This document shows positions 56,305 through 64,000 of a stretch of 64,000 nucleotides of DNA, piece after piece (position 1 is the first letter of the stretch; every line of letters begins with the position of its first letter). The DNA lies in the NCBI GenBank assembly GCA_021324395.1, contig JAJPJG010000032.1:1-64000 (forward strand), written 5' to 3'. Made by a program: the position numbers and the translations under genes. The notes beneath the pieces were generated by a model that was not told the origin of the DNA, did not search any database, and saw only the letters and a list, made by a program, of their open reading frames with translations. This DNA is from Spartobacteria bacterium. Lineage in GTDB: Bacteria; Verrucomicrobiota; Verrucomicrobiia; Chthoniobacterales; Chthoniobacteraceae.

Positions 56305-56835
56305 TCATTTCCGTTCAGTCTTCGCCAGCTTTGTTTTCAGCACTTCGTCGATCTTTTGCGGATTGACCCAGAGACCTTGCTTGATCACGTAGAACCAATC
56401 AGTGCCAATCCCCTTCGGGCGAGTTTCAAATGTTCCTGCTATGCAGGGTTTTTTCGATACAACAGAAGACGCTTCTTTGATCGCAATTGTGCGGAAGCTT
56501 GGATCTTTTCCATTAAGAAGATATTCAACGTCCTTCTCGGTGCCAGCCGGCTTTATTTTCCCGTCTGGATATTTTCCAACGGGCAACCATGTGGAATTTG
56601 CCCCTTCCCACGTCGGGATATTCTTTATGCCATAGAATTCCCCAACTGGAGTAACCACGTGGCTGTATTCTTCGGGTAAATTTCGTCCTTTGTATAAGAG
56701 TCTTCCGTAGATATCTTCACTTTTTGTGCCGGGGTTCGCTACGCCGTATTTATACTCCCATCCGCTTACAGGATCAGCCCCAGAACAAACTCTCATCGAT
56801 AGTATCAAGGCGGTTAGCCAATAGCTTGGTTTCAT
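56305..56835 (-). CDS. Exported hypothetical protein
   Basis: 176 residues; N-terminal hydrophobic stretch with signal-like MKPSYWLTALILSMRVCSGAD. Two motifs of note: TWLPVGKYPDGKIKPAG and IGTDWFYVIKQGLWVNPQKI. No family recognised. AT-richer than neighbours. Confidence 0.6.
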   Translation of the reverse strand: MKPSYWLTALILSMRVCSGADPVSGWEYKYGVANPGTKSEDIYGRLLYKGRNLPEEYSHVVTPVGEFYGIKNIPTWEGANSTWLPVGKYPDGKIKPAGTEKDVEYLLNGKDPSFRTIAIKEASSVVSKKPCIAGTFETRPKGIGTDWFYVIKQGLWVNPQKIDEVLKTKLAKTERK

Positions 56836-56977
56836 ATTCTCTTTTCTAATTGTCGTTCGTCCGCGACTCCGCCGTGTAGATGCCGATGTGGCGCGCCTTC
56901 ATCTTCAAACACAGACTTCCGGGTTCCCGCCACCCGCGATCACATCGTCGCTTCCACATGTATCGAAAAGCGTGCAC

Positions 56978-58180
56978 TTAGCTTCGCACAAATGCACGTA
57001 GCTTCTCTCGATCCTTCAAGAAGACGCGGTCGTTACCATCAGGAGATGGTTTTTTCCGATTTTCACCGTCCAAGCGAACTTCAATGGCTTCTCGCCACTG
57101 CGACAGCCAGCTGTGCAAGTCAGTAGGTGTGACGAGTGGAAACGCCATTGCATCGCAGAAGAGTTCTGCGAATGCGACACCTTGAGGCTCCGTTGTCAAA
57201 ATACGCCCGATAACTTTCTTCTTCGCCTTAGCGCAGTATCGCTGCCAGAGAATGAACGCGTAATCGGATTTTGGGGCTTCGCCGCCAAATAGCGCACCCA
57301 TCATGTTGTCCTGCCCTCCGCTTTTTTGAACTGCAGCCTCATGACGAATATGGTCCTGAAGGCGCGCGGCCTTTGTTTCGGCGGCCTTGAAAACTTCGAC
57401 GCCTCTGTGGTGGTTTGTTCCATAGACAAGAAAGTAGCGGATATCATCGCGCTTAGGTTCGAGAATGATTGCAGAGGAAACGTATTTGAAACCGCAGATT
57501 TGGTGCAGGCTTTTGCAATACTCTCGAACAAGTGCGTCGTGTTTCTCCGATGTCGGTGTTTCATCCAATATCCGGAGAACCTCATCGCGACCAAAGAGGC
57601 CTTTGAAACTCTCAGCGCGGTCTTCCTCAGCCAAAAACCGAATCATAAATCGGGTCATTAGATTCACAACGACCTCACTACCGCGCTCGTTGAGCAAGGG
57701 AGAAATTTCGGACATAGGAATGTCCGCCCATCCTTTCGGGTCGAGGAATACAAAGCGGAAAGCACTCTTTCCTGCCTCTCTGATGATTTTGTGAATGGCT
57801 GGTAGTTGAGACACGAATTGGCCACCGAGCGCGTCAACATGAAAGCCTGGCCGGTTAACTGAATCTGCGTAGGTTTTTAGCTTCGTGAACGCTTCCTGAT
57901 TTTCTTCTACGAGCACGCATCGAACATTTAGCTTCTTGCCGCGCTCGGTTAAAGCTGTCGCCACATGACTCAATGCCGATGCAGCTATTCCGAACGACGA
58001 ATCAGTGAAGTTTGGACTTTGCACGTCCCACGGTCCCGCGAAGCCGTCGACATAGACCAATGAATCCCATTGAGAACCGACCTTGTAACCCCATTCAGGA
58101 AGATACTCCTCCAGCAATGTATGCTTGATGTAGGCCTGCTCGCGTCCTCCTTCGTAAGCAGAAAAATCGATTTTAGGCAT
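56978..58180 (-). CDS. tcmP: Three-Cys-motif partner protein TcmP
   Basis: 400 residues from ATG at 58180, an 8-nt overlap with the upstream gene. Signature LLEEYLPEWGYKVGSQWDSLVYVDGFAGPW and FRFVFLDPKGWADIPMSEIS match the TcmP family (TIGR04474), whose members nearly always sit beside a three-Cys-motif protein, as here. Fold resembles methyltransferases (VDGFAGPW as a glycine motif). Biochemical role not known to me. AT-richer than surrounding core genes. Confidence 0.88.
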   Translation of the reverse strand: MPKIDFSAYEGGREQAYIKHTLLEEYLPEWGYKVGSQWDSLVYVDGFAGPWDVQSPNFTDSSFGIAASALSHVATALTERGKKLNVRCVLVEENQEAFTKLKTYADSVNRPGFHVDALGGQFVSQLPAIHKIIREAGKSAFRFVFLDPKGWADIPMSEISPLLNERGSEVVVNLMTRFMIRFLAEEDRAESFKGLFGRDEVLRILDETPTSEKHDALVREYCKSLHQICGFKYVSSAIILEPKRDDIRYFLVYGTNHHRGVEVFKAAETKAARLQDHIRHEAAVQKSGGQDNMMGALFGGEAPKSDYAFILWQRYCAKAKKKVIGRILTTEPQGVAFAELFCDAMAFPLVTPTDLHSWLSQWREAIEVRLDGENRKKPSPDGNDRVFLKDREKLRAFVRS

Positions 58181-59030
58181 GAACGAACGAACGCCTCGCT
58201 GGCACCTCGTCCCATGTCGTTCCTGACAGGATACGCCCTGCTTCCTTTTTAGGTAATCTAACCATCTTAACAGGTCGTTCAGCCGGCAAGCTGATAACGC
58301 TGGATTTCGGCGACGTTCCTGCGATTTCGGCCGGGACCCAATGTCCCCATTGTTTGAAATGAAATGCAACGTCGTGCTTCTGGCACTGCTTCAGTAGCTG
58401 GGTCGCCCAATCTGGATGCATCGGCCTAGCGCCAGGGCCGCTTTCCCCGCCCGCAATAACCCAATCGATTGGTTGCAGTCCTTTCGCTCTAATCCAGCGA
58501 GACAAATCAATGCTGCCAAGCAGCGGTTCGCATGAAAGGAATCGAACGGCGGCCTTGTGCTGCAAGAGATGCGGCAATCGTTGTTCCGCGACCTTTTGAT
58601 TTTCTACCGTTGTGCCTATCCAAACATTATCCGGCCATGCGTCCGCCTCCCACGGCACCATCCTTCCGATATTCTGTGGCCGCTTCGTGAGAAGTAGCCA
58701 GTCAAGTCTTGGAGTATCGGCGATGAGTTGCCAAAGTCGCGTGCGCTGATCGCCCAAGTCGGCGCGCTTTTCGAATACGTCAGCCATGCTCGCGCAAAAG
58801 ACGCGCGCTCTACTTTTTCCTAGCGTGGCTTCCTCATTCCAAACGAGCGGCTCGCGCCAGTGGGCATCGCTAAAAAAACGGCGCGGCGATTTGCCACCCC
58901 AAAGCTGATGGCCCATGCGCTTTGCCCAAAGCTCGGCGTAGCAGTTGTCGCATGCCGGCGAAACCTTTGAACAGCCCCACCACGGGTTGAATGTATGATG
59001 TGTCCATTCAATTTGCGAATTTTTTGCCAT
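58173..59030 (-). CDS. Three-Cys-motif (phage Gp37/Gp68, DUF5131) family protein
   Basis: 285 residues from ATG at 59030. Cys20, Cys27 and Cys30 in WWGCSKVSPACDNCYAELW form the C-x6-C-x2-C motif. FCASMADVFEKRADL, LLLTKRPQNIGRMVPW, NVWIGTTVENQKVAEQRL and WVIAGGESGPGARPMH are typical of PF07505. The motif recalls radical-SAM/Fe-S proteins of spore photolyase type, but the function is unproven. Overlaps tcmP by 8 nt. Starts about 190 bp from 21-nt array 3. Confidence 0.88.
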   Translation of the reverse strand: MAKNSQIEWTHHTFNPWWGCSKVSPACDNCYAELWAKRMGHQLWGGKSPRRFFSDAHWREPLVWNEEATLGKSRARVFCASMADVFEKRADLGDQRTRLWQLIADTPRLDWLLLTKRPQNIGRMVPWEADAWPDNVWIGTTVENQKVAEQRLPHLLQHKAAVRFLSCEPLLGSIDLSRWIRAKGLQPIDWVIAGGESGPGARPMHPDWATQLLKQCQKHDVAFHFKQWGHWVPAEIAGTSPKSSVISLPAERPVKMVRLPKKEAGRILSGTTWDEVPARRSFVHA

Positions 59031-59241
59031 CGTTTGTAGGGCTAGTGTAGTCGAATGCCTCAAAGTTTCTATCTCAATCTCGCTTAATTGCACGAGGTCG
59101 CTCGGCTTCGATGTGTTCCCGCTCGCAATCGTCGCCAAGGAAGTCAAAACTCTACCTTCGGTTCAAAGCACGCGCAGTAAAAAGTAAAAGCGGCGAAAAA
59201 AAGTAGCTATGCATCCGCAAAAAGAAACTACCTTTCCGCGG

Positions 59242-59640
59242 GACTTGGTTAAGTCTTGGTAAAAAGAAGGGAAGTTCTCTCAAGACTTCCTGAAGTGTCC
59301 GAAAAACTTCCCTATTTTTTCCGGAGAGTTACCGGAGTTTTGCCAGGACTTCGGGAAGTTTTCTGGAGACTTCCCTGTTTCTTCGGGAAACTTACTTCCG
59401 GCTTCTGAAGAAGTATGTCGGTTTTGCAAAAACTTACCTACTTTTTACGAAGACTTATCTCCTTCTTCACGGGAGTTATCTACTTTCTCCGGAGACTTAC
59501 CTGTTTTCTGCCGGTCCCTGGATAAGTTCTGCCGTGGCTTGGGTGTTTTTTGCCGGGGCTTGGGTAAGGAACCGTAGAAATGCGCAGTTTTTCCGTAGAG
59601 ATGCGGAGACGTCGTCCGGCAGTCGCCTTAGTTTCGGCGC
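59242..59640. repeat. 21-nt degenerate tandem repeat array 3 (19 units)
   Basis: Nineteen consecutive 21-nt units in constant phase (59242, 59263, 59284, 59305 ... 59620), the clearest being 59284-59535. Typical: [GA]A-CTT-[AC]-C-CT-N-TTTT-C-TN-CGG; the last four units and the first two are more divergent. In the frame beginning at 59263 there is no stop for 14 heptads, reading [DNEG]-[LF]-P-x-F-[CS]-x (ELPEFCQ, DLPVFCR, NLPTFYE) to a stop at 59575-59577; no start codon opens it. It lies between divergent tcm and the next exported gene, ending 18 bases before that ATG. Confidence 0.88.
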
Positions 59641-59658
59641 AAATCTTACCAAAAAACT

Positions 59659-60276
59659 ATGGCAAAAATCTCTATTAACTTCCTCAACGACGACTCCGAC
59701 GCGGACCTGCTCGTGAATACCGGGCGGGTTCTGGATTCGATGACCAGCAACCCGAATTTCCCGACGCCGGATCCGACGCTGGCGGTGGTGGGCACGGCGC
59801 ATGACGAATTTGACGCGGCGGTGAGCGGTCTCGATGGGAGCAGCGATGCGTTTGCGCTGCGCGATGTGAAGCGGGCGGCGCTGACGGCGGTGATGCGCGA
59901 CCTCGCCGTGTATGTGCAAAAGGCGAGCGGCGGCGACCTTGTGAAAATTCTCAGCTCCGGCTTCCCGGTGCAAAAGGAGCGCCAGCCGGTGGCCGAGCTC
60001 GACCGGCCGCAAAACATGCGCTTGAGCCGTCCGGGCATGAGCGGCCAGCTCAAGGCGCGCTGCACGCCGGTGGATAACGCGGTGAGTTATCAATGGCGCT
60101 GGGCCACGACGACCGCGCCGACGAATTTCACGATGGTCGAGCCCCCGACCACGGCGGCGAGTGTGCTGCTCGAAGGCCTGACCCCGGGGGTTTACTACAC
60201 CGCGCAGGTGCGCGCCATCGGCACCAAAGGCCTGATGAGCGAGTGGAGCGATCCCTCCACATTGATGGCGACGTAA
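59659..60276 (+). CDS. Hypothetical protein with fibronectin-III-like C-terminus
   Basis: 205 residues; no signal peptide. N-terminal helical half (FALRDVKRAALTAVMRDLAVYVQ) and a C-terminal domain (residues about 115-205) with fibronectin-III-like strands (PQNMRLSRPGMSGQLKARCT, VSYQWRWATT, LTPGVYYTAQVRAIGTKGL, SEWSDPST). Similar small proteins are common in this phylum, role unknown. Translation starts close after array 3 with no obvious RBS (CCAAAAAACT-ATG). Confidence 0.7.
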   Translation: MAKISINFLNDDSDADLLVNTGRVLDSMTSNPNFPTPDPTLAVVGTAHDEFDAAVSGLDGSSDAFALRDVKRAALTAVMRDLAVYVQKASGGDLVKILSSGFPVQKERQPVAELDRPQNMRLSRPGMSGQLKARCTPVDNAVSYQWRWATTTAPTNFTMVEPPTTAASVLLEGLTPGVYYTAQVRAIGTKGLMSEWSDPSTLMAT

Positions 60277-60294
60277 GGCAGGGCGGATTCACAA

Positions 60295-60317
60295 ATCCGG
60301 GATCGAGCCGAACTCGG
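60295..60317 (-). repeat. Remnant of a dgt 3' end (direct repeat)
   Basis: Twenty-one of 23 bases match 63503-63525, the end of the dgt gene, in the same orientation; it encodes EFGSIPDL plus stop against EFGSISDL in dgt. See the repeat at 63503. Confidence 0.7.
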
Positions 60318-60320
60318 TGG

Positions 60321-61643
60321 TCACAGAGGACGCGTTCGCGCAGGGCGCCGAAGGGCTCCGCCAGACCATACGACCGCGCCGAGGCCGACGATGACGAGGC
60401 TGACGGTGCCGGGCTCGGGAACGGCTTCGACGTTTAACCGGCCGAAGAGGCCGTTTTGCTCCGCGTTCGGGCCGGCGGTGAAGTAGAGCGCGCCGGCGTC
60501 GCCGAGGCTCACGCCGTTGCCGAAGGCGAGCGCCCAGATGCCGTCGATGGAGATGATGTTGCCATCGGGGTCGCGCAGGTCGTCGAGGAACGCGCCGGTG
60601 GCGGGGTCGAAGGCGGAGATGGTGCCATCGCCGAAGTTCGCGACGAGAAGGTCGTTGGCGAATCTGCCAAAGGTCCCGGGCGCGATGGCGACGCCCCACG
60701 GGGAGTTGAGCGCATTGGTCGCGTCGAAGTCGCGCAGCATCGAGCCGTCCTCGCTGTATTCGACCACATGCCCCAGGCCGGGGCCGCTGTTTTGCTCCAT
60801 GCCCTCGTCGCCGTCGGGATTCCAGTCGGCGTAGGTGACGAAAAGATGGCCGGCGATGTCCTGCACATTAAAGGCGTGGAGCGAGCCGATGCTGGCGGGG
60901 GTCTGGAAATGATACGAGCCGGTGACGTCGTGCCACTGGTTGTCGAAGACCTCGATGGCGTTGTGGCGAAAATCGGTGGTGAAAAGGTGATTGCCGCCGG
61001 CGTTGATGTAGGCGGCGGAGCTAGCAGCGTTCGTGGTCATGGCGACGCCGGAGAAGACGGAGTTTTCCGGGTAGGGGAAATAGTTTGCCGTCTTTGAGTA
61101 ATCGATGACGACCTTCGCGCTCGTCATCGCGGTGGCGGTGTTCGAGCGCCAGGCGTTGATGACGCCATCCTCGGTGACGAAGATGAACTTTGCCGAGCCG
61201 CTTGTGCCGCCGGAGATCGTCGTCGGCGGATCGGTGGAGAGGTTTTGCGCCGGCCCGGAAACGGCAAACTCGACAGGCTGCCCCGCGAAGTCGCTGGCGG
61301 CGTTGTAAACCTGGCCGGTGACAAACGCATGGCCGAGATCGGCGAAACCGGCTTCGTCGATGTCCACCAGCTTGAGGCCGTCCTGGTGCAGCGGGATGCC
61401 GTTCACGTCGCCGATGAATTCCGACGACGTGCCGGTCATCGCGTTGGAAATCCAGATGTGCCCGCCCGCGCCCGGCGGACGCAGCGCGAGCCCCCATGCG
61501 TCGATCATGTTCGGGTCCACGATCTGTGGGTTAAAGTCGGGGTTGTCGGAGACGAGATTGGTCTGGACGTAGGAGTTTTCCTGCGCGAATGCGGGCAGGG
61601 CGATGCCGATGAGGGCGAAGAGCGAAAGACGAAGTGTGCGCAT
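60321..61643 (-). CDS. TIGR03118-family protein with PEP-CTERM anchor
   Basis: 440 residues from the second Met (MRTLRLSLFALIG). Signal peptide ending AFAQ; beta-propeller-like body with FAVSGPAQNLSTDPPTTISG and VVIDYSKTANYFPYPENS (TIGR03118 type). C-terminal PEP-CTERM tail: AVPEPGTVSLVIVGLGAVVW then RRPART, the exosortase sorting signal. Probably exported, with the tail cleaved at the inner membrane and the protein released or attached to the surface. Exosortase is not in the window. Confidence 0.86.
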   Translation of the reverse strand: MRTLRLSLFALIGIALPAFAQENSYVQTNLVSDNPDFNPQIVDPNMIDAWGLALRPPGAGGHIWISNAMTGTSSEFIGDVNGIPLHQDGLKLVDIDEAGFADLGHAFVTGQVYNAASDFAGQPVEFAVSGPAQNLSTDPPTTISGGTSGSAKFIFVTEDGVINAWRSNTATAMTSAKVVIDYSKTANYFPYPENSVFSGVAMTTNAASSAAYINAGGNHLFTTDFRHNAIEVFDNQWHDVTGSYHFQTPASIGSLHAFNVQDIAGHLFVTYADWNPDGDEGMEQNSGPGLGHVVEYSEDGSMLRDFDATNALNSPWGVAIAPGTFGRFANDLLVANFGDGTISAFDPATGAFLDDLRDPDGNIISIDGIWALAFGNGVSLGDAGALYFTAGPNAEQNGLFGRLNVEAVPEPGTVSLVIVGLGAVVWSGGALRRPARTRPL

Positions 61644-61669
61644 GTGTTTTACCAAAAAGCCGCAATCAA

Positions 61670-61702
61670 ACGGAGGGCTCCCCTAGGCGGGAAGCCCTCC
61701 GT
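61670..61702 (-). terminator. Hairpin between the two PEP-CTERM genes
   Basis: Ten-pair stem ACGGAGGGCT/AGCCCTCCGT with a 13-nt loop; on the minus strand TTTGATTGC follows. Ends the transcript of the phosphoesterase gene. Confidence 0.72.
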
Positions 61703-61720
61703 CCTATGACCGAACCGGGA

Positions 61721-63229
61721 CTAAGCCTTGCGAAGCTTGCGGCTTTTCATGCGCCAGACTGCGAGCCCGCAGCAGCCGATGACGAACGATGCGTAGGTGG
61801 ATGGCTCGGGCACGGCTTGCGGGACGGTGCCGGCGACGAACATGTCCGAGATGTCGCGCGTGCCGTCCTGCGAGGCATTGGCGGCGTCGCCGAGGTAGCC
61901 GGACGCGGTGCTGGCGGAGACGCCGTAGATTTTCTGCAACGTCGCGAGGTCGGAGGAATGCGTGTAGTCGAGCGTGCTATTGTAAACGCCGCCGCTGACC
62001 TGGATGCCTTCCGCCAGCGACGAGATGACGATTTCCGTGAGTGTGTGCGTGAACGTATCGCGACCGGTGCCCTCGGTTTCGTCCGACCAGATCACGATCG
62101 CGCCGTTATTCTGGAATGCCTGCGACGCCATGATCTGCGGCACGACGATCGAGAGGAAATTGTCGCCCATCGCGATGCGGTTGCCGTCGGAGCCGGCTTT
62201 CCACGTGATGCCATTGTAGGTGAACGCAGTGCCCAGCGCCGTGTGCATGTCGTTGAATTGATCGGGCGTGATGAGGTTGTATTTGCCGACATTGTTATTG
62301 GTCAGGTCGGTCTGGAGCTGCTGGAGCGGCGCCCAATGGCCGACCTGCGGATTGGTCGGGCTGAAGTTCGCGCTGCCGCTGCTGCCGTTGGTGTCCTCGA
62401 AGAAGAGCGTGCCGTCGTGCTTCGCGGCGAAGTCATATTGATGGCTGCCGTTGTAGGGATTCGTGTAGCTCGCGGATGTGCCGCTGAAGCTTTTGAGCGG
62501 AACGGTCCATTGGCTGGAATTCGCGACCGTGCTGGTAAGGCTGGCGCTGCCCGGCTGGTTGACGGTGCCGCTGTTCGGTGTCAGGTCGATGTCCTCCTGA
62601 TATGATTTCCACGAGATGCCGGCGTTTTGCAGCAAGCCGGTAAGGTGCTGCGGCGCGGTGCCGCCGTTGTTGGTCTTGATCGCGGCGACGCTGCCGTTGC
62701 TCGCGGCGTAGGGATCGTTGTCGTTCAGCACGCCGTAGTTGCTGCCCGCTTCCTGCCAGACGTAGTTCGGCTCCGAGGGATGGACGCTCGGCGGAGTGCC
62801 GGTTGGCGTTGAAAGCACGCTGTGATAAGCGCTCGCATACGAAACGCCCGCGGTGATGCCGCTGTTCGCCGTGATCACCGGGCTGTAGCCGGATTGATAC
62901 GAGTAGGTCTGCGTGCCTGCATCATATTTGTAGTTGATCAGGCTGTTGAGATAGGGCGCGGCCGCGTTCTGAAACAGAGCCGCGAAGCCGCTGCCGTTTG
63001 TCACACCGGCGTTCGCGCCGGAGGTGGTCATGGTTCCTTCACCCGCCGGCTGGGTGAAGTTGTGATTTTCCAGCTCGATGTAAAAAACGTCACCGAGTTG
63101 TTGCGCCTTCGCCGGGGACGCCGCGAGCGCGCCGGCCAGGCAGACGCCGAGGGCAAGCGCCGCACGAAAAGCGCGGGAGGTTTTTGACTTATTATCAAAT
63201 GAGTATTGCTGCTGAGTGATTGTTTTCAT
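61721..63229 (-). CDS. Phosphoesterase-family protein with PEP-CTERM anchor
   Basis: 502 residues. Signal peptide; body resembles the PF04185 phosphoesterase/acid phosphatase group (ELENHNFTQPAGEG, HLTGLLQNAGISWKSYQEDI, GDNFLSIVVPQIM, VIWSDETEG). C-terminal PEP-CTERM tail AVPEPSTYASFVIGCCGLAVW plus basic end. The usual metal ligands (Glu/Asn near the start, Asp and His in the middle) seem present in part. Upstream region has 7-4-7 direct repeats like PHO boxes. Exported phosphorus-scavenging is a reasonable guess. Confidence 0.84.
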   Translation of the reverse strand: MKTITQQQYSFDNKSKTSRAFRAALALGVCLAGALAASPAKAQQLGDVFYIELENHNFTQPAGEGTMTTSGANAGVTNGSGFAALFQNAAAPYLNSLINYKYDAGTQTYSYQSGYSPVITANSGITAGVSYASAYHSVLSTPTGTPPSVHPSEPNYVWQEAGSNYGVLNDNDPYAASNGSVAAIKTNNGGTAPQHLTGLLQNAGISWKSYQEDIDLTPNSGTVNQPGSASLTSTVANSSQWTVPLKSFSGTSASYTNPYNGSHQYDFAAKHDGTLFFEDTNGSSGSANFSPTNPQVGHWAPLQQLQTDLTNNNVGKYNLITPDQFNDMHTALGTAFTYNGITWKAGSDGNRIAMGDNFLSIVVPQIMASQAFQNNGAIVIWSDETEGTGRDTFTHTLTEIVISSLAEGIQVSGGVYNSTLDYTHSSDLATLQKIYGVSASTASGYLGDAANASQDGTRDISDMFVAGTVPQAVPEPSTYASFVIGCCGLAVWRMKSRKLRKA

Positions 63230-63356
63230 TGCGTAACTTCAATGGATGATTGGTTGCTGATGTGTTGTTTTCCTTTTGCCGATAAAATGTTCGGCGCATC
63301 CGTTGAAGCCGCGGAAGCCCGCTCCGGTAAACGAGAAAATAGAAACGATTTGGCGA

Positions 63357-63446
63357 CAATTGTTACGTCGCCGTTACAATTGCGCCGAATGTGGCGAACG
63401 CGTGTCGATTGTCACAAAACTGTGTCGGTTATGACGATTCCGTCAC
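63357..63446. promoter_or_regulatory. Possible PHO-box-like direct repeats upstream of the phosphoesterase gene
   Basis: TTGTTAC-gtcg-CCGTTAC (63360-63377) and TTGTCAC-aaaa-CTGTGTC (63409-63426) are 7-nt repeats 11 nt apart, the spacing of PhoB boxes; a third unit CCGTCAC is at 63440-63446 off-phase. The first pair also lies in an imperfect inverted repeat (63357-63382). Consensus match is partial. Confidence 0.35.
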
Positions 63447-63496
63447 AATCCAATCCTCACATTCCGCGTGAAAACATCACGCCTGCCGCGCAGTGC

Positions 63497-64000
63497 TTAA
63501 AGATCCGAAATCGAGCCGAACTCGGGATCGAACAGCCGGCGGTAGGTGCGGATCAGCTCGGAGTCGGTCATCGCGGAAATGTGGTCGCAGAGGATGCGCT
63601 CGGGCGTGGCGCTGTCGAGGAGCCGGGCTTCGATTTCCGGTGCGAGAAGGCGGGCGGGTTTGCCTCCGGCGTAGGCGTCGCGCAATGCGCCGAACAGCTC
63701 GCCGAGGATGCGGCGGCCTTTGAATTCGAGCTGCTTGATCTGAGGCGTCTGGAAGATGAGGTCGATGGCGATGCGCTTGTAAAAGCGGATGCGCTCTTTT
63801 GTTTCATCATCGACGGCGAGGGTGAACGCATGGCGATTTGTCGGCGCATCAGCCTCGCGGGGCTCGAGGCGTGTGGCGTGGATGCACCTGCCGATCTGGC
63901 CGGCGAAGGTGCGCTCGACGGGGCCGGCGAGGAGCGCTTTTTTTAGCTCGTCGAGCCAGCGGCTTTGGGAAGGGTCGAGCGTCCGGCCGCGCTGCCAGCG
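63497..64000 (-). CDS. dgt: Deoxyguanosinetriphosphate triphosphohydrolase C-terminal part (partial)
   Basis: The minus-strand frame is open from the window edge, 167 codons to the stop at 63497. The end (KPARLLAPEIEARLL, PERILCDHISAMTDSELIRT, RRLFDPEFGSISDL) matches the C-terminal helical part of dGTPase-like HD-domain enzymes, which hydrolyse dNTPs to nucleosides and triphosphate. The catalytic HD motif lies outside. A short copy of its last codons occurs 3.2 kb away at 60295. Confidence 0.82.
   Translation of the reverse strand, partial: RWQRGRTLDPSQSRWLDELKKALLAGPVERTFAGQIGRCIHATRLEPREADAPTNRHAFTLAVDDETKERIRFYKRIAIDLIFQTPQIKQLEFKGRRILGELFGALRDAYAGGKPARLLAPEIEARLLDSATPERILCDHISAMTDSELIRTYRRLFDPEFGSISDL
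63503..63525 (-). repeat. dgt 3' end, partner of the direct repeat at 60295
   Basis: The last 23 bases of homology in dgt; 21 of 23 match 60295-60317. Confidence 0.8.

Overview
The window looks like chromosomal DNA of a GC-rich Gram-negative soil or plant-associated bacterium, most likely a verrucomicrobium of the Spartobacteria/Chthoniobacterales type. This is an inference from gene content: PEP-CTERM exported proteins, a large protein with an EPLESR-type N-terminal motif, pectin and rhamnose use, a cyanobacterial-type arginine dihydrolase, and many signal-peptide proteins without close named relatives. No marker gene allows a firm placement.

Layout. 1-2.8 kb: pectin/rhamnogalacturonan use (end of a GH28 hydrolase, PL22 oligogalacturonate lyase, RhaT symporter). 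2.9-12 kb: tRNA-Ser(GCT), a pilin-like gene, moeA facing thiG, two exported proteins, an ACT protein, recR with a degenerate cyclase, rlmN, an RRM protein and infA. 12.2-16.3 kb: chaperone block dnaK-groES-groEL. 16.3-28.9 kb: a first 21-nt repeat array, tRNA-Ser(GGA), osmC-like, glycosyltransferase, TPP enzyme, glycogen synthase, a MurU/AmgK-like pair, a second 21-nt array, plsC-like and a carotenoid hydratase-like gene. 28.9-37.2 kb: prs-rplY-pth-rpsF-ssb, two outer-membrane barrel paralogues, dnaE. 37.3-46.6 kb: ArgZ/AgrE-type arginine dihydrolase, a sugar ABC transporter, cysteine desulfurase, ECF sigma/anti-sigma. 46.6-64 kb is accessory: a 1,227-residue beta-helix surface protein, a GH141-like/PDZ enzyme with a PocR/AraC regulator, the three-Cys-motif protein and its partner TcmP, a third 21-nt array, two PEP-CTERM proteins and the end of dgt.

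The most unusual structure is a set of three intergenic arrays (about 16540-16833, 25601-25915, 59242-59640). Each is made of 14-19 degenerate units of exactly 21 nt with no indels, each has its own sequence, and each keeps a seven-codon pattern with hydrophobic positions spaced 3-4 in at least one frame. They do not resemble CRISPR arrays, and I know of no described family that fits them.

Two accessory segments are flanked by direct copies of the 3' end of a neighbouring gene: 103 bp around the giant beta-helix gene, with six differences that are all synonymous, and 23 bp of the dgt end around the two PEP-CTERM genes. Both suggest insertion by recombination at gene 3' ends. Other oddities are a class III cyclase whose catalytic residues are nearly all replaced and a decayed gene fragment next to groEL.
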